A stretch of 64,000 nt of DNA from Actinomadura coerulea (GCF_014208105.1 NZ_JACHMQ010000001.1:3038001-3102000), one strand, 5' to 3'; shown: positions 1-10,319, counted from the first letter of the stretch. Numbers and translations: made by a program. The notes: generated from the letters alone by a model not told the origin.

Positions 1-1
1 C

Positions 2-616
2 TGCCTCGCCCTCGCCGCGGGCGTGTCCCGGCACGGCGGCGAGGACGGCGCCGGCGGCTGGTGCGCCGTCGTCGGCCTGCCCGGCTTCGGCGTGGCCGCC
101 GCGGCGGGCATGGGCGCCGCGCCCGAGCGGCTGCTGCTCGTCGACGAGCCCGGCGACCGCTGGCCGGACGTGGTCGCCGCCCTGGCCGAGGCCGTCGAGC
201 TGATCCTGCTGAGCCCGCCGGAGCGTCCCGGCGCCGCGGCGGTCCGGCGGCTGTCGGCGCTGGCCCGCAAGCACGGCTGCGTCCTCGCGCTGACCGGCGC
301 GTTCGCCCGTGACTGGCCGGGCACCCGGCTCCGGCTCCGCGTGGAGGACCCGGTCTGGGAGGGGCTCGCCGAGGGGCACGGCCGGCTCACCGGCCGCCGC
401 GTCCGGGTCGTCGCCGAGGGGCGCGACGCCCCCGGCCCCGGCCGCCGCGCGGACCTCTGGCTCCCCGCGCCCGACGGCACCGTCCGGCCGGTGGAGACCG
501 CGCGGCCGCCGCTGGAGCTGGTGCCCGGCGCCGTGGCGGCGGGCGCGCCCGTCCACCCCCGGCCATCCGGTCCCCCGCCGCTCGTGCGGGTGCCGGCGGA
601 GGAGGGGATCGCGTGA
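2..616 (+). CDS. imuA': ImuA'-type mutasome accessory protein (5' end outside window)
   Basis: The reading frame is already open at the first bases, so this is the C-terminal part of a protein that starts before the window. About 204 residues are visible. They look like the RecA-like, degenerate ImuA' protein that accompanies ImuB and DnaE2 in actinobacteria (for example the segment CAVVGLPGFGVAAAAGMG and the following hydrophobic strand). No Walker motif is visible in this part. Its stop overlaps the GTG start of imuB by 4 nt (GTGA), so the two are translationally coupled. The family role is to bridge ImuB and DnaE2 in error-prone lesion bypass after DNA damage. The assignment rests mostly on gene context, because ImuA' C-termini are poorly conserved. 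Any LexA box for the cassette lies outside the window. Confidence 0.75.
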   Translation, partial: CLALAAGVSRHGGEDGAGGWCAVVGLPGFGVAAAAGMGAAPERLLLVDEPGDRWPDVVAALAEAVELILLSPPERPGAAAVRRLSALARKHGCVLALTGAFARDWPGTRLRLRVEDPVWEGLAEGHGRLTGRRVRVVAEGRDAPGPGRRADLWLPAPDGTVRPVETARPPLELVPGAVAAGAPVHPRPSGPPPLVRVPAEEGIA

Positions 617-2127
617 CCAGGGTCCTGGCGGCGTGGTGCCCTGACTGGCCCGTCACCGCGGTCGGGATCGACGCGGCGGCCCCGGGCGCCGTGGTGGTGC
701 GGGGGCAGGTGGCGGCCTGCTCGGCGGCGGCCCGCGCCGAGGGGGTGCGGCGCGGGCAGCGGATCCGCGACGCCCAGCGGCGGTGCCCCGAGCTGGTGGT
801 GCGCGAGCGCGACACCGACGCCGAGGGACGCCGCTTCGAGGCGGTCGCGCAGGCGGTCGCGGAGCTGACGCCGCGCGTGGAGGTGGTGCGGCCGGGGCTG
901 TGCGCGATCCCGGCGCACGGCCCCGCCCGGTTCTACGGGGGCGAGGAGGCGCTGCGCGTCCTGGTCCAGGACACGGTCGTCGAGGCCGGCCACGACTGCG
1001 GGTCGGGCGTCGCGGACGGGCTGTTCGCGGCCGAGCTGGCGGCGCGCGCCGGGCAGGGCGGCATCGTGGTGCCGGAGGGCGGCGCGGCGGCGTTCCTCGC
1101 GCCGTACCCGCTGTCGGTGCTCGACCGGCCGGAGCTGGCCGACCTGCTGCGCCGGCTCGGCGTCCGGACCCTCGGCGACTTCGCGGCGCTGCCGTCCGGG
1201 CACGTCGCCGGCCGCTTCGGCACCGACGGGGCGCTCGCGCACCGGCTGGCGCGGGGCGAGGAGCCGCGCCCGCTCGCGCCGGTCCGCGCCGCCGCCGACC
1301 TGTCGGTGCGCGGCGGCTTCGACCCGCCCGCCGAGCAGGCGGAACGGGTCGTGTTCGCGGCGAAGCGGCTGGCGGGCGAGCTGCACGAGGGCCTCGCCGC
1401 GGGCGGGCTGGCGTGCGTCCGGCTGGAGGTCGCGGTCGGGTTCGCCGACGGGCACGTCCTGCGGCGCCTGTGGCGGCACGACGGGCTGTCGGCGCTGGCC
1501 GTCGCCGAGCGGGTGCGGTGGCAGCTGTCGGCCCACCGTCCGGCCGGGGGCGGCGAGGACGGCTGGGGCGGCGTGACGTGGGTGGAGCTGGCGCCCGACC
1601 AGCTCGTCCCCGATCTCGGACGGCAGGAGGGGCTCTGGGGGCGCACCACCGTCACCGACCGCATCGCGCGGGCCGCCGACCGGATCCAGGCGCTCCTCGG
1701 CCACCACGGGATCGCGCGGCCGGTGCTGGTCGGCGGGCGCGGGCCGGGCGAGCGCGTCGTCCGCGTCCCGGTCGGCGACCTGGCCCCCGCCGAACCGCGG
1801 GAGGGGCCGTGGCCCGGAAGCGTGTCCGGGCCCGCGCCGGCGGTCGTCCCCGCGGCCCCGGCGCCCGCCGAGCTGGCCGACGCGTCCGGCGCGGCGGTCG
1901 TGGTGTCGGCGCGGTGCGAGGTGTCGGCGCCGCCCGCGACGCTCCGCGTGGGCGGCCGTCCCGCCACCGTGACCGGCTGGACGGGCCCGTGGCCCGCCGA
2001 CGAGCGCTGGTGGGACCCGGCCGCCGCGCGCCGCCGCGCCCGGTTCCAGGTCACCACCGACGACGGCGCCGCCTACCTGCTCGCCGTCGAGGGCGGGCGC
2101 TGGCACGTCGAGGCTGTCTATGACTGA
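613..2127 (+). CDS. imuB: ImuB, inactive Y-family polymerase homologue
   Basis: 504-residue Y-family DNA polymerase-like protein. It starts with MTRVLAAWCPDWPV, where active Y-family polymerases carry a catalytic DxD-type motif. The later catalytic acidic motif is also replaced (GPARFYGG region, near residues 102-109). This loss is characteristic of ImuB, which acts as a scaffold that binds the beta clamp and recruits DnaE2 and ImuA' rather than as a polymerase. A finger/thumb-like region follows (LGVRTLGDFAALPSG, near residue 185). The C-terminal 150 residues are Pro/Ala-rich and variable, as in other ImuB proteins. The GTG start overlaps the imuA' stop; dnaE2 begins 51 nt downstream. This is an SOS mutagenesis cassette. 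Confidence 0.93.
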   Translation: MTRVLAAWCPDWPVTAVGIDAAAPGAVVVRGQVAACSAAARAEGVRRGQRIRDAQRRCPELVVRERDTDAEGRRFEAVAQAVAELTPRVEVVRPGLCAIPAHGPARFYGGEEALRVLVQDTVVEAGHDCGSGVADGLFAAELAARAGQGGIVVPEGGAAAFLAPYPLSVLDRPELADLLRRLGVRTLGDFAALPSGHVAGRFGTDGALAHRLARGEEPRPLAPVRAAADLSVRGGFDPPAEQAERVVFAAKRLAGELHEGLAAGGLACVRLEVAVGFADGHVLRRLWRHDGLSALAVAERVRWQLSAHRPAGGGEDGWGGVTWVELAPDQLVPDLGRQEGLWGRTTVTDRIARAADRIQALLGHHGIARPVLVGGRGPGERVVRVPVGDLAPAEPREGPWPGSVSGPAPAVVPAAPAPAELADASGAAVVVSARCEVSAPPATLRVGGRPATVTGWTGPWPADERWWDPAAARRRARFQVTTDDGAAYLLAVEGGRWHVEAVYD

Positions 2128-2178
2128 GCGGCCTTCTGCGACCGAGCTACCGTCCGTGACCGAAGGGCTCTCCGGCTG

Positions 2179-5100
2179 ATGGGGTGGCACAATCCGCCGA
2201 TCCCGTGGCGGGAGTTCGAGGAGCGGCTGTCGTGGCGGCCCGGCGGGCGGGCGCCCGAGCCGCCGCCGGAGCCGGCCGGCGTCCCCCGCCGCGCCGAGGC
2301 GCGGGTGCCGTGGGCGGAGCTGCACGTCCACTCCTCGTTCAGCTTCCTGGACGGGGCGAGCGACCCCGCCTCGCTGGTCGCCGAGGCGGCGCGGCTCGGC
2401 GTGGAGGCGATGGCCGTCACCGACCACGACGGCATGTACGGGGCGGTGCAGTTCGCGCGGGCCGCGGGCGAGGCCGGGATCGGCACGGTGTTCGGCGCGG
2501 AGCTCGGCCTCGGCCTGCCCGGGCCGCGGACCGGCGAGCCCGACCCGGCCGGCCGGCACCTGCTGGTCCTCGCCCGGGGCGCACCGGGGTACGCGCGGCT
2601 CTGCTCGGCGATCACGTCCGCGCAGCTCGCGGGAGGGCGCAAGGGCAGGCCCGTCTACGACGCGGACGCGCTGGCCGGCGCGCACGGCGGCCACTGGGCC
2701 GTCCTCACCGGCTGCCGGAAGGGCCCGGTCCCGGCGGCGCTGGAGGCGGGCGGCCCCGACGCGGCGGAGCGGGAGCTGCGCGAGCTGGTCGGCGCCTACG
2801 GCCGCGACAATGTGTTCGTCGAGCTCATCGACCACGACCAGCCCGACGACGACCTGCGCAACGACGCCCTGTTCGCGCTGGCGCGCCGGGTCCGGGTCGA
2901 TGCGGTGGCCTCCAACAACGTGCACTTCGCGGCGCCCGGCGCCGACGCGCGGCTCGCGCAGGCCATGGCCGCCGTCCGGGCCCGGCGCGGCCTGGACGAC
3001 ATGGTCGGCTGGCTTCCGGCGGCCGGCACCGCCCACGTCCGCAGCGGCGCGGAGATGGCGCGGCGGCTCGCGCGGTTCCCCGGCGTCCGCGAGCGGACGG
3101 TCGCGCTGGCGGAGGAGTGCCGGTTCGACTTCGACGTGGTCGCGCCCCGGCTGCCCGACTGGCCCGTCCCGGACGGGCACGACGAGGCGAGCTGGCTGCG
3201 GCACCTGGCGAAGGAGGGCGCGCTGAAGCGGTACGGGCCGCCCGAACGGGAGCGCGTCACCGGCGCCCACGAGCAGATCGCCCGGGAGCTGGACGTCATC
3301 GAGCAGCTCCGCTTCCCCGGCTACTTCCTGATCGTGCACGACATCGTGGAGTTCTGCCGGAGCAAGGGGATCCTGTGCCAGGGGCGGGGCTCGGCGGCCA
3401 ACTCGGCGGTCTGCTACGCGCTCGGCATCACCGGGGTCGACGCCGTCCGGCACGGCCTGCTGTTCGAGCGGTTCCTGTCGCCCGGACGTGACGGCCCGCC
3501 CGACATCGACCTGGACATCGAGCACCGGCGCCGCGAGGAGGCCATCCAGTACGTCTACGAGAAGTACGGGCGGGAGTGCACGGCGCAGGTCGCGAACGTC
3601 ATCAGCTACCGCCCGCGCATGGCCGTCCGCGACGCGGCGCGCGCGCTCGGCTTCTCCCCCGGCCAGCAGGACGCGTGGTCGAAGAGCATCGACCCGCGCG
3701 ACCCCGTCGGGACGGAGGCCGGGATCCCGGCGCCGGTGAAGGAGCTGGCGGACCGGATGCTGGCGCTGCCCCGCCACCTCGGCATCCACTCCGGCGGCAT
3801 GGTCATCGCCGACCGGCCCGTCGGGGAGATCTGCCCGATCGAGTGGGCGACGATGCCGGGCCGCACCGTCCTGCAGTGGGACAAGGACGACTGCGCGGCG
3901 GCCGGGCTCGTCAAGTTCGACCTGCTCGGCCTCGGGATGCTCGCGGCGCTGCACGACTGCTTCGACCTGGTGGCCGAGCACCACGGGGTCCGGCACGACC
4001 TCCAGTCGATCCCCCCGGACGACCCGGAGGTCTACGACATGCTGTGCGACGCCGACACGGTCGGGGTGTTCCAGGTCGAGTCGCGGGCGCAGATGGCGAC
4101 GCTGCCCCGCCTGAAGCCCCGCGAGTTCTACGACCTGGTGGTGGAGGTGGCGCTGATCAGGCCGGGGCCGATCCAGGGCGGATCCGTGCACCCCTACCTG
4201 CGGCGGCGCAAGGGCCTGGAACCCGCCGACTGCCCGCACCCGCTGATGGAGCCGGCCCTGTCCCGGACGCTCGGCGTCCCGCTGTTCCAGGAGCAGATGA
4301 TGCAGCTCGCCGTCGACTGCGCGGGCTTCACCCCGGCCGAGGCCGACCAGCTCCGGCAGGCGATGGGCGCCAAGCGCGCCCCCGAGCGCGTCGAGCGGCT
4401 GAGGCGGCGGCTGCTCGACGGGATGGCCGAGCGCGGCATCCCGGAGCCCGTCGCGGAGAGCGTGTACGAGAAGATCCTCGGCTTCACCGGGTTCGGGTTC
4501 CCCGAGTCGCACGCGCAGAGCTTCGCGCATCTGGTGTACGCGAGCGCCTGGCTGAAGCGCCATCACCCCGCCGCGTTCACCGCGGCCCTGGTGCGCAACC
4601 AGCCGATGGGGTTCTACAGCCCGCAGAGCCTCCTCACCGACGCCCGGCGGCACGGTGTCGTGGTCCGGGGCGTGGACATCAACGCCAGCGGCGTCCATCC
4701 CACCCTGGAAGAGCCCGTCGAGGTCGACTCCGGCCATCCCCACGCGCCCGCCGCGCCGCAGCCCGCGATACGCCTGGGCCTGTCGGGCATCCGCAACCTC
4801 GGCGACGACACCGCCGAGGCCGTCGCGGCCGGACGCCCCTACACGGGCATGGAGGACCTCGCCCGCCGCGTGCCGCTGTCGGCCGGCGCCCTGGAGGCGC
4901 TCGCCACCGCGGGGGCGTTCGACCGGTTCGGCCTGTCGCGGCGCGAGGCCCTCTGGGCGGCGGGCGCGCTGGCGGGTTCCGGCCCGGGGCGGATCGAGGG
5001 CGTCACGCCGGGCGCGTCCGCGCCCGCCCTCCCGGCCATGACGCCGATCGAGGAGACCCTCGCCGACCTGTGGGCGACCGGCGTCTCCCACACCCATCCC

Positions 5101-5448
5101 GTCGCGCACGTCCGGGAGGCGCTGGACGAGCTGGGCGCGCTGCCGTCCGCGCGGCTCCCGGAGACGCCGGGGGAGACCAACGTCGTCGTCGCCGGGCTCG
5201 TCACCCACCGGCAGCGCCCGCCGACGGCCGGCGGCATCGTGTTCATGACCCTGGAGGACGAGACCGGCATCATCAACGTGGTGTGCCCGCCGCAGGTGTT
5301 CCAGCGGTACCGCGGCCTGGCCGTCGACTCCCAGGCGCTGCTGGTCAGCGGCCGTCTGGAGCGGGTGGACGGGGTCACGAACGTGCGGGCGACCCGGCTG
5401 CGCCGCCTGCCGGTCCCCGGCCGCGTCCAGGCCCGGAACTTCCACTGA
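2179..5448 (+). CDS. dnaE2: Error-prone DNA polymerase III alpha subunit DnaE2
   Basis: 1089 residues, the usual length for DnaE2 and shorter than replicative DnaE1. The N-terminus MGWHNPPIPWREFEERLSW is typical of DnaE2. A PHP domain follows (LHVHSSFSFLDGA near residue 50, TDHDGMYG near 80). The C-family polymerase core contains PDIDLDIE near residues 441-447, with the catalytic aspartates. A helix-hairpin-helix region (LSGIRNLGDDTAEAVAAG) and a C-terminal OB fold (GIVFMTLEDETGIINVV near 1018-1034) complete it. DnaE2 carries out mutagenic lesion bypass together with ImuA' and ImuB encoded immediately upstream. The ATG start lies 51 nt after imuB, consistent with one operon. Confidence 0.96.
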   Translation: MGWHNPPIPWREFEERLSWRPGGRAPEPPPEPAGVPRRAEARVPWAELHVHSSFSFLDGASDPASLVAEAARLGVEAMAVTDHDGMYGAVQFARAAGEAGIGTVFGAELGLGLPGPRTGEPDPAGRHLLVLARGAPGYARLCSAITSAQLAGGRKGRPVYDADALAGAHGGHWAVLTGCRKGPVPAALEAGGPDAAERELRELVGAYGRDNVFVELIDHDQPDDDLRNDALFALARRVRVDAVASNNVHFAAPGADARLAQAMAAVRARRGLDDMVGWLPAAGTAHVRSGAEMARRLARFPGVRERTVALAEECRFDFDVVAPRLPDWPVPDGHDEASWLRHLAKEGALKRYGPPERERVTGAHEQIARELDVIEQLRFPGYFLIVHDIVEFCRSKGILCQGRGSAANSAVCYALGITGVDAVRHGLLFERFLSPGRDGPPDIDLDIEHRRREEAIQYVYEKYGRECTAQVANVISYRPRMAVRDAARALGFSPGQQDAWSKSIDPRDPVGTEAGIPAPVKELADRMLALPRHLGIHSGGMVIADRPVGEICPIEWATMPGRTVLQWDKDDCAAAGLVKFDLLGLGMLAALHDCFDLVAEHHGVRHDLQSIPPDDPEVYDMLCDADTVGVFQVESRAQMATLPRLKPREFYDLVVEVALIRPGPIQGGSVHPYLRRRKGLEPADCPHPLMEPALSRTLGVPLFQEQMMQLAVDCAGFTPAEADQLRQAMGAKRAPERVERLRRRLLDGMAERGIPEPVAESVYEKILGFTGFGFPESHAQSFAHLVYASAWLKRHHPAAFTAALVRNQPMGFYSPQSLLTDARRHGVVVRGVDINASGVHPTLEEPVEVDSGHPHAPAAPQPAIRLGLSGIRNLGDDTAEAVAAGRPYTGMEDLARRVPLSAGALEALATAGAFDRFGLSRREALWAAGALAGSGPGRIEGVTPGASAPALPAMTPIEETLADLWATGVSHTHPVAHVREALDELGALPSARLPETPGETNVVVAGLVTHRQRPPTAGGIVFMTLEDETGIINVVCPPQVFQRYRGLAVDSQALLVSGRLERVDGVTNVRATRLRRLPVPGRVQARNFH

Positions 5449-5577
5449 GACGAGATCGGGCGGCCCGCGCTAGAACCTCACCGCGTCCTCTGTCATCGTA
5501 TGGAGGCGTTGGGGCCGCGTGCCGCCGTGGAGGCGGTCGCCAAGACGTGGCTCCGTGGGGGCGGAAGGTGAGACTCC

Positions 5578-7572
5578 ATGGACGCGACCTCCCTGGGTGA
5601 GCTGCGCCCGGACGACCCCTCCCGGATCGGCCGGTACCGGATCGAGGCCAAGATCGGCGAGGGCGGGATGGGCGCCGTCTACCTCGGCCGCGACACCGGC
5701 GGGCGGGCCGTGGCGGTGAAGGTGGTGCGGGCCGAGCTGGCGGGCGACAGGACGTTCCTCGCGCGCTTCCACGACGAGGCCGCCAACGCCCAGCGCGTCG
5801 CGTCGTTCTGCACGGCGCAGGTCCTGGAGCACGGCGAGGACCTCGGCATGGCCTACATGGTGACCGAGTACATCGACGGGCCGTCGCTGCTCCAGCACGT
5901 CAGCGCGAACGGGGCCCTGTCGCCGGGGATGCTGCACGGCGTCGCGGTCGGCGTGGCCGCCGCGCTCGTCGCCATCCACAGCGCGGGCCTGGTGCACCGC
6001 GACCTGAAGCCGAGCAACGTGCTGCTGTCCATCTCCGGGCCGCGCGTGATCGACTTCGGGATCGCCCGCGCGCTGGACATGGCCTCCTCCCACACCCGTA
6101 CCGGGCAGGTCGTCGGCACGCCCGGCTGGATCGCGCCCGAGCAGATCACGACGCAGCAGGTCTCCCCTGCCGTGGACGTGTTCGCCTGGGGGTGCCTGGT
6201 GGCGTTCGCCGCCAGCGGGCGCAACCCGTTCGGGCAGGGCTCGTTCCAGATCATGGCGGCCCGCGCCGTGCACGCCGACCCGGAGATCGGAGACCTGCCG
6301 CCGTCGCTGGCGGGGCTCGTCCAGGCGTCGCTGCGCAAGGACCCCGCGCAGCGGCCGAGCGCCCGTGACCTGCTCCTGGCCCTGGTCGGCGGGGCCGGCG
6401 AGGCCGCCGTGACGACCGAGCTGGGCGAGATGTGGGCGGCCCCGCCCGCGGGCGCCCCGGAGGTGACGCGGGCCGCCGACCCGTCCGCCACGTCCCAGGA
6501 CGTTCCGGCGCCGGTCCCGCGGCCGCTGCCGCTCCCCCAGCCGGAGCCGCGGACCGAGCCCGTGTACGAGCGCCGTACCGACCCGCCCACCGCGCGGGAG
6601 TACCCGCCGCCTCCCGCCCCGGGGCGGTCGCGGCGCGGCGTGTTCGCCGCGTCGGGCGCGGCGGTGCTGCTCGTCGCGGGGGTCGTGGCGGGCGCCGTCT
6701 ACCTCGCCGGGCGGAAGTCCGACGGCGCGCGGAACACGGCGGCGCGTGCGGCGGCGTTCCCGACCGCGCCGATGCTCGTCCGGATCGACACCGCGCCCGG
6801 GTGGCCGACGTCGTGCAACGCCGACATCGGCGTCTACCGGCCCGGCGACGCGTCCGCGAAGACGCTGGTGGGCGGGCCGAGTTGCGACATCCTCCCCGAG
6901 CGGTCGCCGGACGGCAGGCGCCTCGCGTTCACCAGGATGGACCAGAGGAGCGGCGAGGCGTGGGTGGCGAACGCCGACGGGTCCGGCGCCCGGAAGGTGA
7001 CGGGCATCGTGCGCGGCACCCGCGTGACGTGGTCGCCCGACGGCTCCCGCCTGGCCTACGTGGGCGAGAAGGGCGGGGTCCGGCAGATCTTCACCGTCGC
7101 CGTGGACGGCGGCCCGGCCACCCAGCTGACCACCGACGACTCGCTCAAGGACGACCCGATGTGGTCGTCCAAGGGCAAGCTCGTGTTCTGGAGCAAGCGC
7201 GACGCCGACGTGGAGCAGATCTACACCATGGACGCGGACCGGCCGGGCGGCGCCTGGACGCGGCTCAGCAGGGACGGCGTGCGCGCGGTCGACCCGGAAT
7301 GGTCCCCCGACGGCTCCAAGGTCGCCTACGTCCGGGGGCCGGCCACCGGGAGCGACATCTGGATCATGAACGCCGACGGGTCCGGGGCGCACGCGCTGAC
7401 GTCCGGGCCCGCGCGCGACATGGACCCGGCGTGGTCGGGCGACGGCCGCTGGCTCGCCTACGTGCGCGGCGAGGTCACCGACCCGGTGATCAGCGCCGTC
7501 CGCGCGGACGGGACCGGCGACCGCGCCGTCACGCCCGAGGGCCGGGTGCTCGGCCACCCGGACTGGTCGTGA
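5578..7572 (+). CDS. Membrane Ser/Thr protein kinase with TolB-like beta-propeller
   Basis: 664 residues. The N-terminal Hanks-type kinase is complete: Gly loop GEGGMG (27-32), Lys48 in AVKVV, catalytic HRDLKPSN (140-147), DFG (159-161) and an APE-like TPGWIAPEQ (181-189). A Pro-rich linker leads to one transmembrane helix (about 354-377). The external part (about 400-664) has repeated WSPDGSRLAYVG-type blades, that is, a TolB/PD40 propeller. The kinase would face the cytoplasm and the propeller the outside, so it may sense an extracellular ligand. A good SD (GGAAGGTGAG) precedes the ATG. It is monocistronic and convergent with the ppx-like gene, with 16 nt between the stops. Substrate unknown. 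Confidence 0.93.
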   Translation: MDATSLGELRPDDPSRIGRYRIEAKIGEGGMGAVYLGRDTGGRAVAVKVVRAELAGDRTFLARFHDEAANAQRVASFCTAQVLEHGEDLGMAYMVTEYIDGPSLLQHVSANGALSPGMLHGVAVGVAAALVAIHSAGLVHRDLKPSNVLLSISGPRVIDFGIARALDMASSHTRTGQVVGTPGWIAPEQITTQQVSPAVDVFAWGCLVAFAASGRNPFGQGSFQIMAARAVHADPEIGDLPPSLAGLVQASLRKDPAQRPSARDLLLALVGGAGEAAVTTELGEMWAAPPAGAPEVTRAADPSATSQDVPAPVPRPLPLPQPEPRTEPVYERRTDPPTAREYPPPPAPGRSRRGVFAASGAAVLLVAGVVAGAVYLAGRKSDGARNTAARAAAFPTAPMLVRIDTAPGWPTSCNADIGVYRPGDASAKTLVGGPSCDILPERSPDGRRLAFTRMDQRSGEAWVANADGSGARKVTGIVRGTRVTWSPDGSRLAYVGEKGGVRQIFTVAVDGGPATQLTTDDSLKDDPMWSSKGKLVFWSKRDADVEQIYTMDADRPGGAWTRLSRDGVRAVDPEWSPDGSKVAYVRGPATGSDIWIMNADGSGAHALTSGPARDMDPAWSGDGRWLAYVRGEVTDPVISAVRADGTGDRAVTPEGRVLGHPDWS

Positions 7573-7588
7573 GGACCGCTCCCCGCGC

Positions 7589-8518
7589 TCAGCCGGTGAT
7601 CATGTCGAGGCGGCGCAGGATGACGCCCTCGCGCAGCGCCCACGGGCAGATCTCCAGCTCCGGCAGCTCGAACAGGTCCATCGCCGCGTCGGCGACGATC
7701 GCGCCCGCCAGCAGCTGCGGGGCGCGCCGCTCGGACACCCCGGGCAGCTCGGCGCGCTCGGCCGCGGGCATCGCGGCGAGCTTGTCGGTCCACTCGGTGA
7801 GGGCCGTGCCCGCGAGGACGCGCCGCTGGTAGGGGCCGTCGGCCGTCGGGGCGGCGCCGCCGATCCGGGCGAGCTGCTTGAACGTCTTGGACGTGGCGAC
7901 GGCGTGGTCGGCCGCCCCGTACCGGGCGACGTCCCCGACCCGCCGCGCGATCTCCGCGCGGACGTGCCGGCGCACGTTGCGGACCTCCTCGGCGGGCGGC
8001 GGGTCGGCGGTGAACCAGTCGCGGGTGAGGCGCCCGGCGCCGAGCGGCAGGGAGAACGCCGCGTCCGGCTCCTCGTCGATGCCGGAGGCGACTTCCAGCG
8101 AGCCGCCGCCGATGTCCACCACCAGCAGCCGCCCCGAGGACCAGCCGAACCAGCGCCGGACGGCGAGGAACGTCAGCCGCGCCTCCTCCTCGCCGGACAG
8201 CGCCCGGATGTCGATCCGCTTGTCCTCGCGGATGCGCGCCAGGACGTCCTCGCCGTTGGAGGCGTCGCGGACGGCGGAGGTGGCGAACGCGACCAGGTCC
8301 TCCACGCCCTTGTCCTCGGCGACCTGGAGCGCCTCGTCGACGAAGTCGCGCAGCAGCGTCTCGCCCTCCTCGGAGAGCCGCTCGCCGTCCTCCAGATGAT
8401 CGGCGAGCCTCAGGTCCGCCTTGTGGGAGTACGCGGGGAGGGGCCGCGCGCCCTCGTGGGCGTCCACCACCAGGAGATGGACCGTGTTCGAACCCACGTC
8501 CAGCACACCGAGTCGCAT
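7589..8518 (-). CDS. Ppx/GppA-family exopolyphosphatase/pppGpp phosphatase
   Basis: 309 residues starting [19 protein letters not shown], the phosphate-1 motif of the ASKHA-fold Ppx/GppA family. A second nucleotide/phosphate loop, [12 protein letters not shown], lies near residue 130. The length fits the short two-domain actinobacterial form without the C-terminal HD domain of E. coli Ppx. Family members hydrolyse terminal phosphates of polyphosphate or of pppGpp, in the cytoplasm. The ATG at 8518 was chosen because the family motif begins two residues later. An in-frame extension upstream would run through a divergent promoter region. Which substrate is used cannot be told from the sequence. 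Confidence 0.9.
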   Translation of the reverse strand: MRLGVLDVGSNTVHLLVVDAHEGARPLPAYSHKADLRLADHLEDGERLSEEGETLLRDFVDEALQVAEDKGVEDLVAFATSAVRDASNGEDVLARIREDKRIDIRALSGEEEARLTFLAVRRWFGWSSGRLLVVDIGGGSLEVASGIDEEPDAAFSLPLGAGRLTRDWFTADPPPAEEVRNVRRHVRAEIARRVGDVARYGAADHAVATSKTFKQLARIGGAAPTADGPYQRRVLAGTALTEWTDKLAAMPAAERAELPGVSERRAPQLLAGAIVADAAMDLFELPELEICPWALREGVILRRLDMITG

Positions 8519-8593
8519 GGAACCGACGCTATCGGACCAAATCGGACCGATCCATGGCACGGGCAGGCCGCGGCGGGGGCTAGGGTCGGCGGC

Positions 8594-9022
8594 ATGGAGG
8601 CGGCTCAGGAGCGGCGGTGGCGTGTACCGCCAGGTCATGTGGTGGTCAAGTGCGCCGCCGCGGCGGCCGTCACGGCGCTGCTCGTGCTGTACTCCCACGA
8701 CCCCCAGTTCCGGTTCCTGGCGGGCGCGGCGGCGATCGGCCTGAACGTCCTCGCGCTGCGCGACCTGATCGCCCCGGTCCGGCTCGCCGCCGACCGCGAC
8801 GGCCTCACCGTCGTGACCGGCTACGCCAGGCGCCACCGCCTGCGCTGGGACGAGGTGGTCTCCATCCGGGTGGACGAGCGGCGCCGGCTGCTGCTGCACA
8901 CGCGGATCCTGGAGATCGAGACCGCCGGCGACCTGTACCTGCTCAGCGCGTTCGACCTGGGCTCGGACGTCCACGACGCCGCCGACGAGCTGTACCGGCT
9001 GCGCGCCCGCACCGGCCCGTGA
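8594..9022 (+). CDS. Small bacterial PH-domain membrane protein
   Basis: 142 residues. Two hydrophobic segments (about residues 20-38 and 45-62) are followed by a PH-like beta domain with the signature [25 protein letters not shown]. This layout matches the short bacterial PH-domain proteins (bPH6-like) of actinobacteria, usually membrane-anchored proteins of unknown function. The ATG at 8594 lies 75 nt from the divergent ppx-like start. The stop is separated by only one base from the stop of the convergent ribokinase gene. No operon partner. Confidence 0.8.
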   Translation: MEAAQERRWRVPPGHVVVKCAAAAAVTALLVLYSHDPQFRFLAGAAAIGLNVLALRDLIAPVRLAADRDGLTVVTGYARRHRLRWDEVVSIRVDERRRLLLHTRILEIETAGDLYLLSAFDLGSDVHDAADELYRLRARTGP

Positions 9023-9023
9023 C

Positions 9024-9929
9024 CTACGGGGCGGGCAGTTCCTCCGGCGTGGGGAACGAACTCTGCGCGCCGGGGCGGCGGACGGCGGCGGCGCCGGCCC
9101 GGGTGGCGTAGCGTGCCGCGTCCCGCAGGGAGTCGCCGCGCGCGAGCCGCAGGCACAGCGCGGCGGTGAAGGCGTCTCCGGCGCCCGTCGTGTCGACCGC
9201 CTCCGACCGCGGGGACGGGACGGCGGCCGTGCCCCGGCCGTCGGCGACGACGACGCCGCCGGCGCCGGCCGTGACCGCGACCGAGCGGGGCCCGGCCCCG
9301 GCGAGCGCCGCCGCCATCCGGGCGGGGTCGCCGCTCCCGCCGAGCAGGAAGGAGGCCTCGTGCTCGTTGACGACGAGGGGGTCGCAGAGGGCGAGCAGCC
9401 CGTCCGGGACGGGCGCGGGCGGCGAGAGGTTCAGCACGACCCGGCGGCCCGCCCGGGCGGCGGCGCCGGCGGCGGCCTCGACCGCGGGCAGCGGCACCTC
9501 CATCTGCAGCGACACGACCGGGGCGCTCTCGATCAGCGCGCGGGCCGCCTCGACGTCGGCGGGGCCGAGCCTGGCGTTGGCGCCGGGCGAGACGATGATG
9601 CTGTTGTCGCCGTCCGGCCCGACCGTGATCAGCGCGACGCCGGTCGGGACGCCCGGCGTGGCCGCCAGGTGCGCGAGGTCCACGCCGCCCGCCGCCAGGG
9701 CGTCGCGCAGCAGGGCGCCGTGCCCGTCGTCACCGACCCGGCCGACGATCGCGGCCCGGCCGCCGAGCCGCGCGGCCGCGACCGCCTGGTTGGCGCCCTT
9801 GCCGCCCGGATGCGTGGCCAGGTCGGAGCCGAACACGGTCTCGCCCGGCGCGGGCCGCCGCTCCACGCCCACCACCAGGTCGGCGTTGAGCGACCCCACC
9901 ACGGCGACGTCACACCTGCGCTGTCCCAC
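9024..9929 (-). CDS. rbsK: Ribokinase (PfkB family)
   Basis: About 301 residues. The N-terminus [18 protein letters not shown] and the first PfkB signature around [18 protein letters not shown] (40-57) define the sugar-binding side. The second signature [13 protein letters not shown] near residue 245 carries the catalytic aspartate and the ATP anion hole. These motifs are those of ribokinase rather than fructokinase. It would phosphorylate D-ribose at O5. A GTG at 9929 is the proposed start; a GTG nine codons further in (VVGSLN) has the better ribosome-binding context and cannot be excluded. No ribose transporter is adjacent, so this is a stand-alone salvage gene. Confidence 0.9.
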   Translation of the reverse strand: MGQRRCDVAVVGSLNADLVVGVERRPAPGETVFGSDLATHPGGKGANQAVAAARLGGRAAIVGRVGDDGHGALLRDALAAGGVDLAHLAATPGVPTGVALITVGPDGDNSIIVSPGANARLGPADVEAARALIESAPVVSLQMEVPLPAVEAAAGAAARAGRRVVLNLSPPAPVPDGLLALCDPLVVNEHEASFLLGGSGDPARMAAALAGAGPRSVAVTAGAGGVVVADGRGTAAVPSPRSEAVDTTGAGDAFTAALCLRLARGDSLRDAARYATRAGAAAVRRPGAQSSFPTPEELPAP

Positions 9930-9968
9930 CTGTAACCGACTACACGGGCGGGAGCCCGCGCGCAACCG

Positions 9969-10187
9969 TCACCCCGAGCGCAGTTCCGCCAGGTCGACGA
10001 CCTCGGCGAGATCCTCGACCGACGGGTAGTAGCCGCGGCCGACGGGCGCCCCGTCCCGCGTCACCAGCAGCGCCGTGGCCCCCCGTACGCCGGCGAAGTC
10101 CGCCCACACCCGGTGCGCGCCGGTCAGCCGCACCGCCGTCACCCGTAACCCGCCGGGCCCCGTCCAGGTCCCCCGATCCTCCCCCAT
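9969..10187 (-). CDS. Small conserved-type hypothetical protein
   Basis: 72 residues (MGEDRGTWTGPGGLRV...DLAELRSG), with actinomycete-like codon bias and a mixed alpha/beta composition: a beta-hairpin-like VTAVRLTGAHRVWADFAG segment, then a helix-forming PSVEDLAEVVDLAEL. I recognise no family. It precedes rbsK on the same strand with about 39 nt between, so it may be co-transcribed. An in-frame GTG at 10211 would add eight residues. It is supported only by codon bias and compact placement. Confidence 0.5.
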   Translation of the reverse strand: MGEDRGTWTGPGGLRVTAVRLTGAHRVWADFAGVRGATALLVTRDGAPVGRGYYPSVEDLAEVVDLAELRSG

Positions 10188-10319
10188 GCACGGAACGTTA
10201 CGCTCCCGCACTCACAGTCACGATCTTGGGGCGGCTCCGGCCCGGGGTGCCGCGCCGGTGTTCGCCGATCCTGCCGCACCTGGCGTCGGCGTCGGGGAGC
10301 TGCGCCCGTCCCGGGCCGG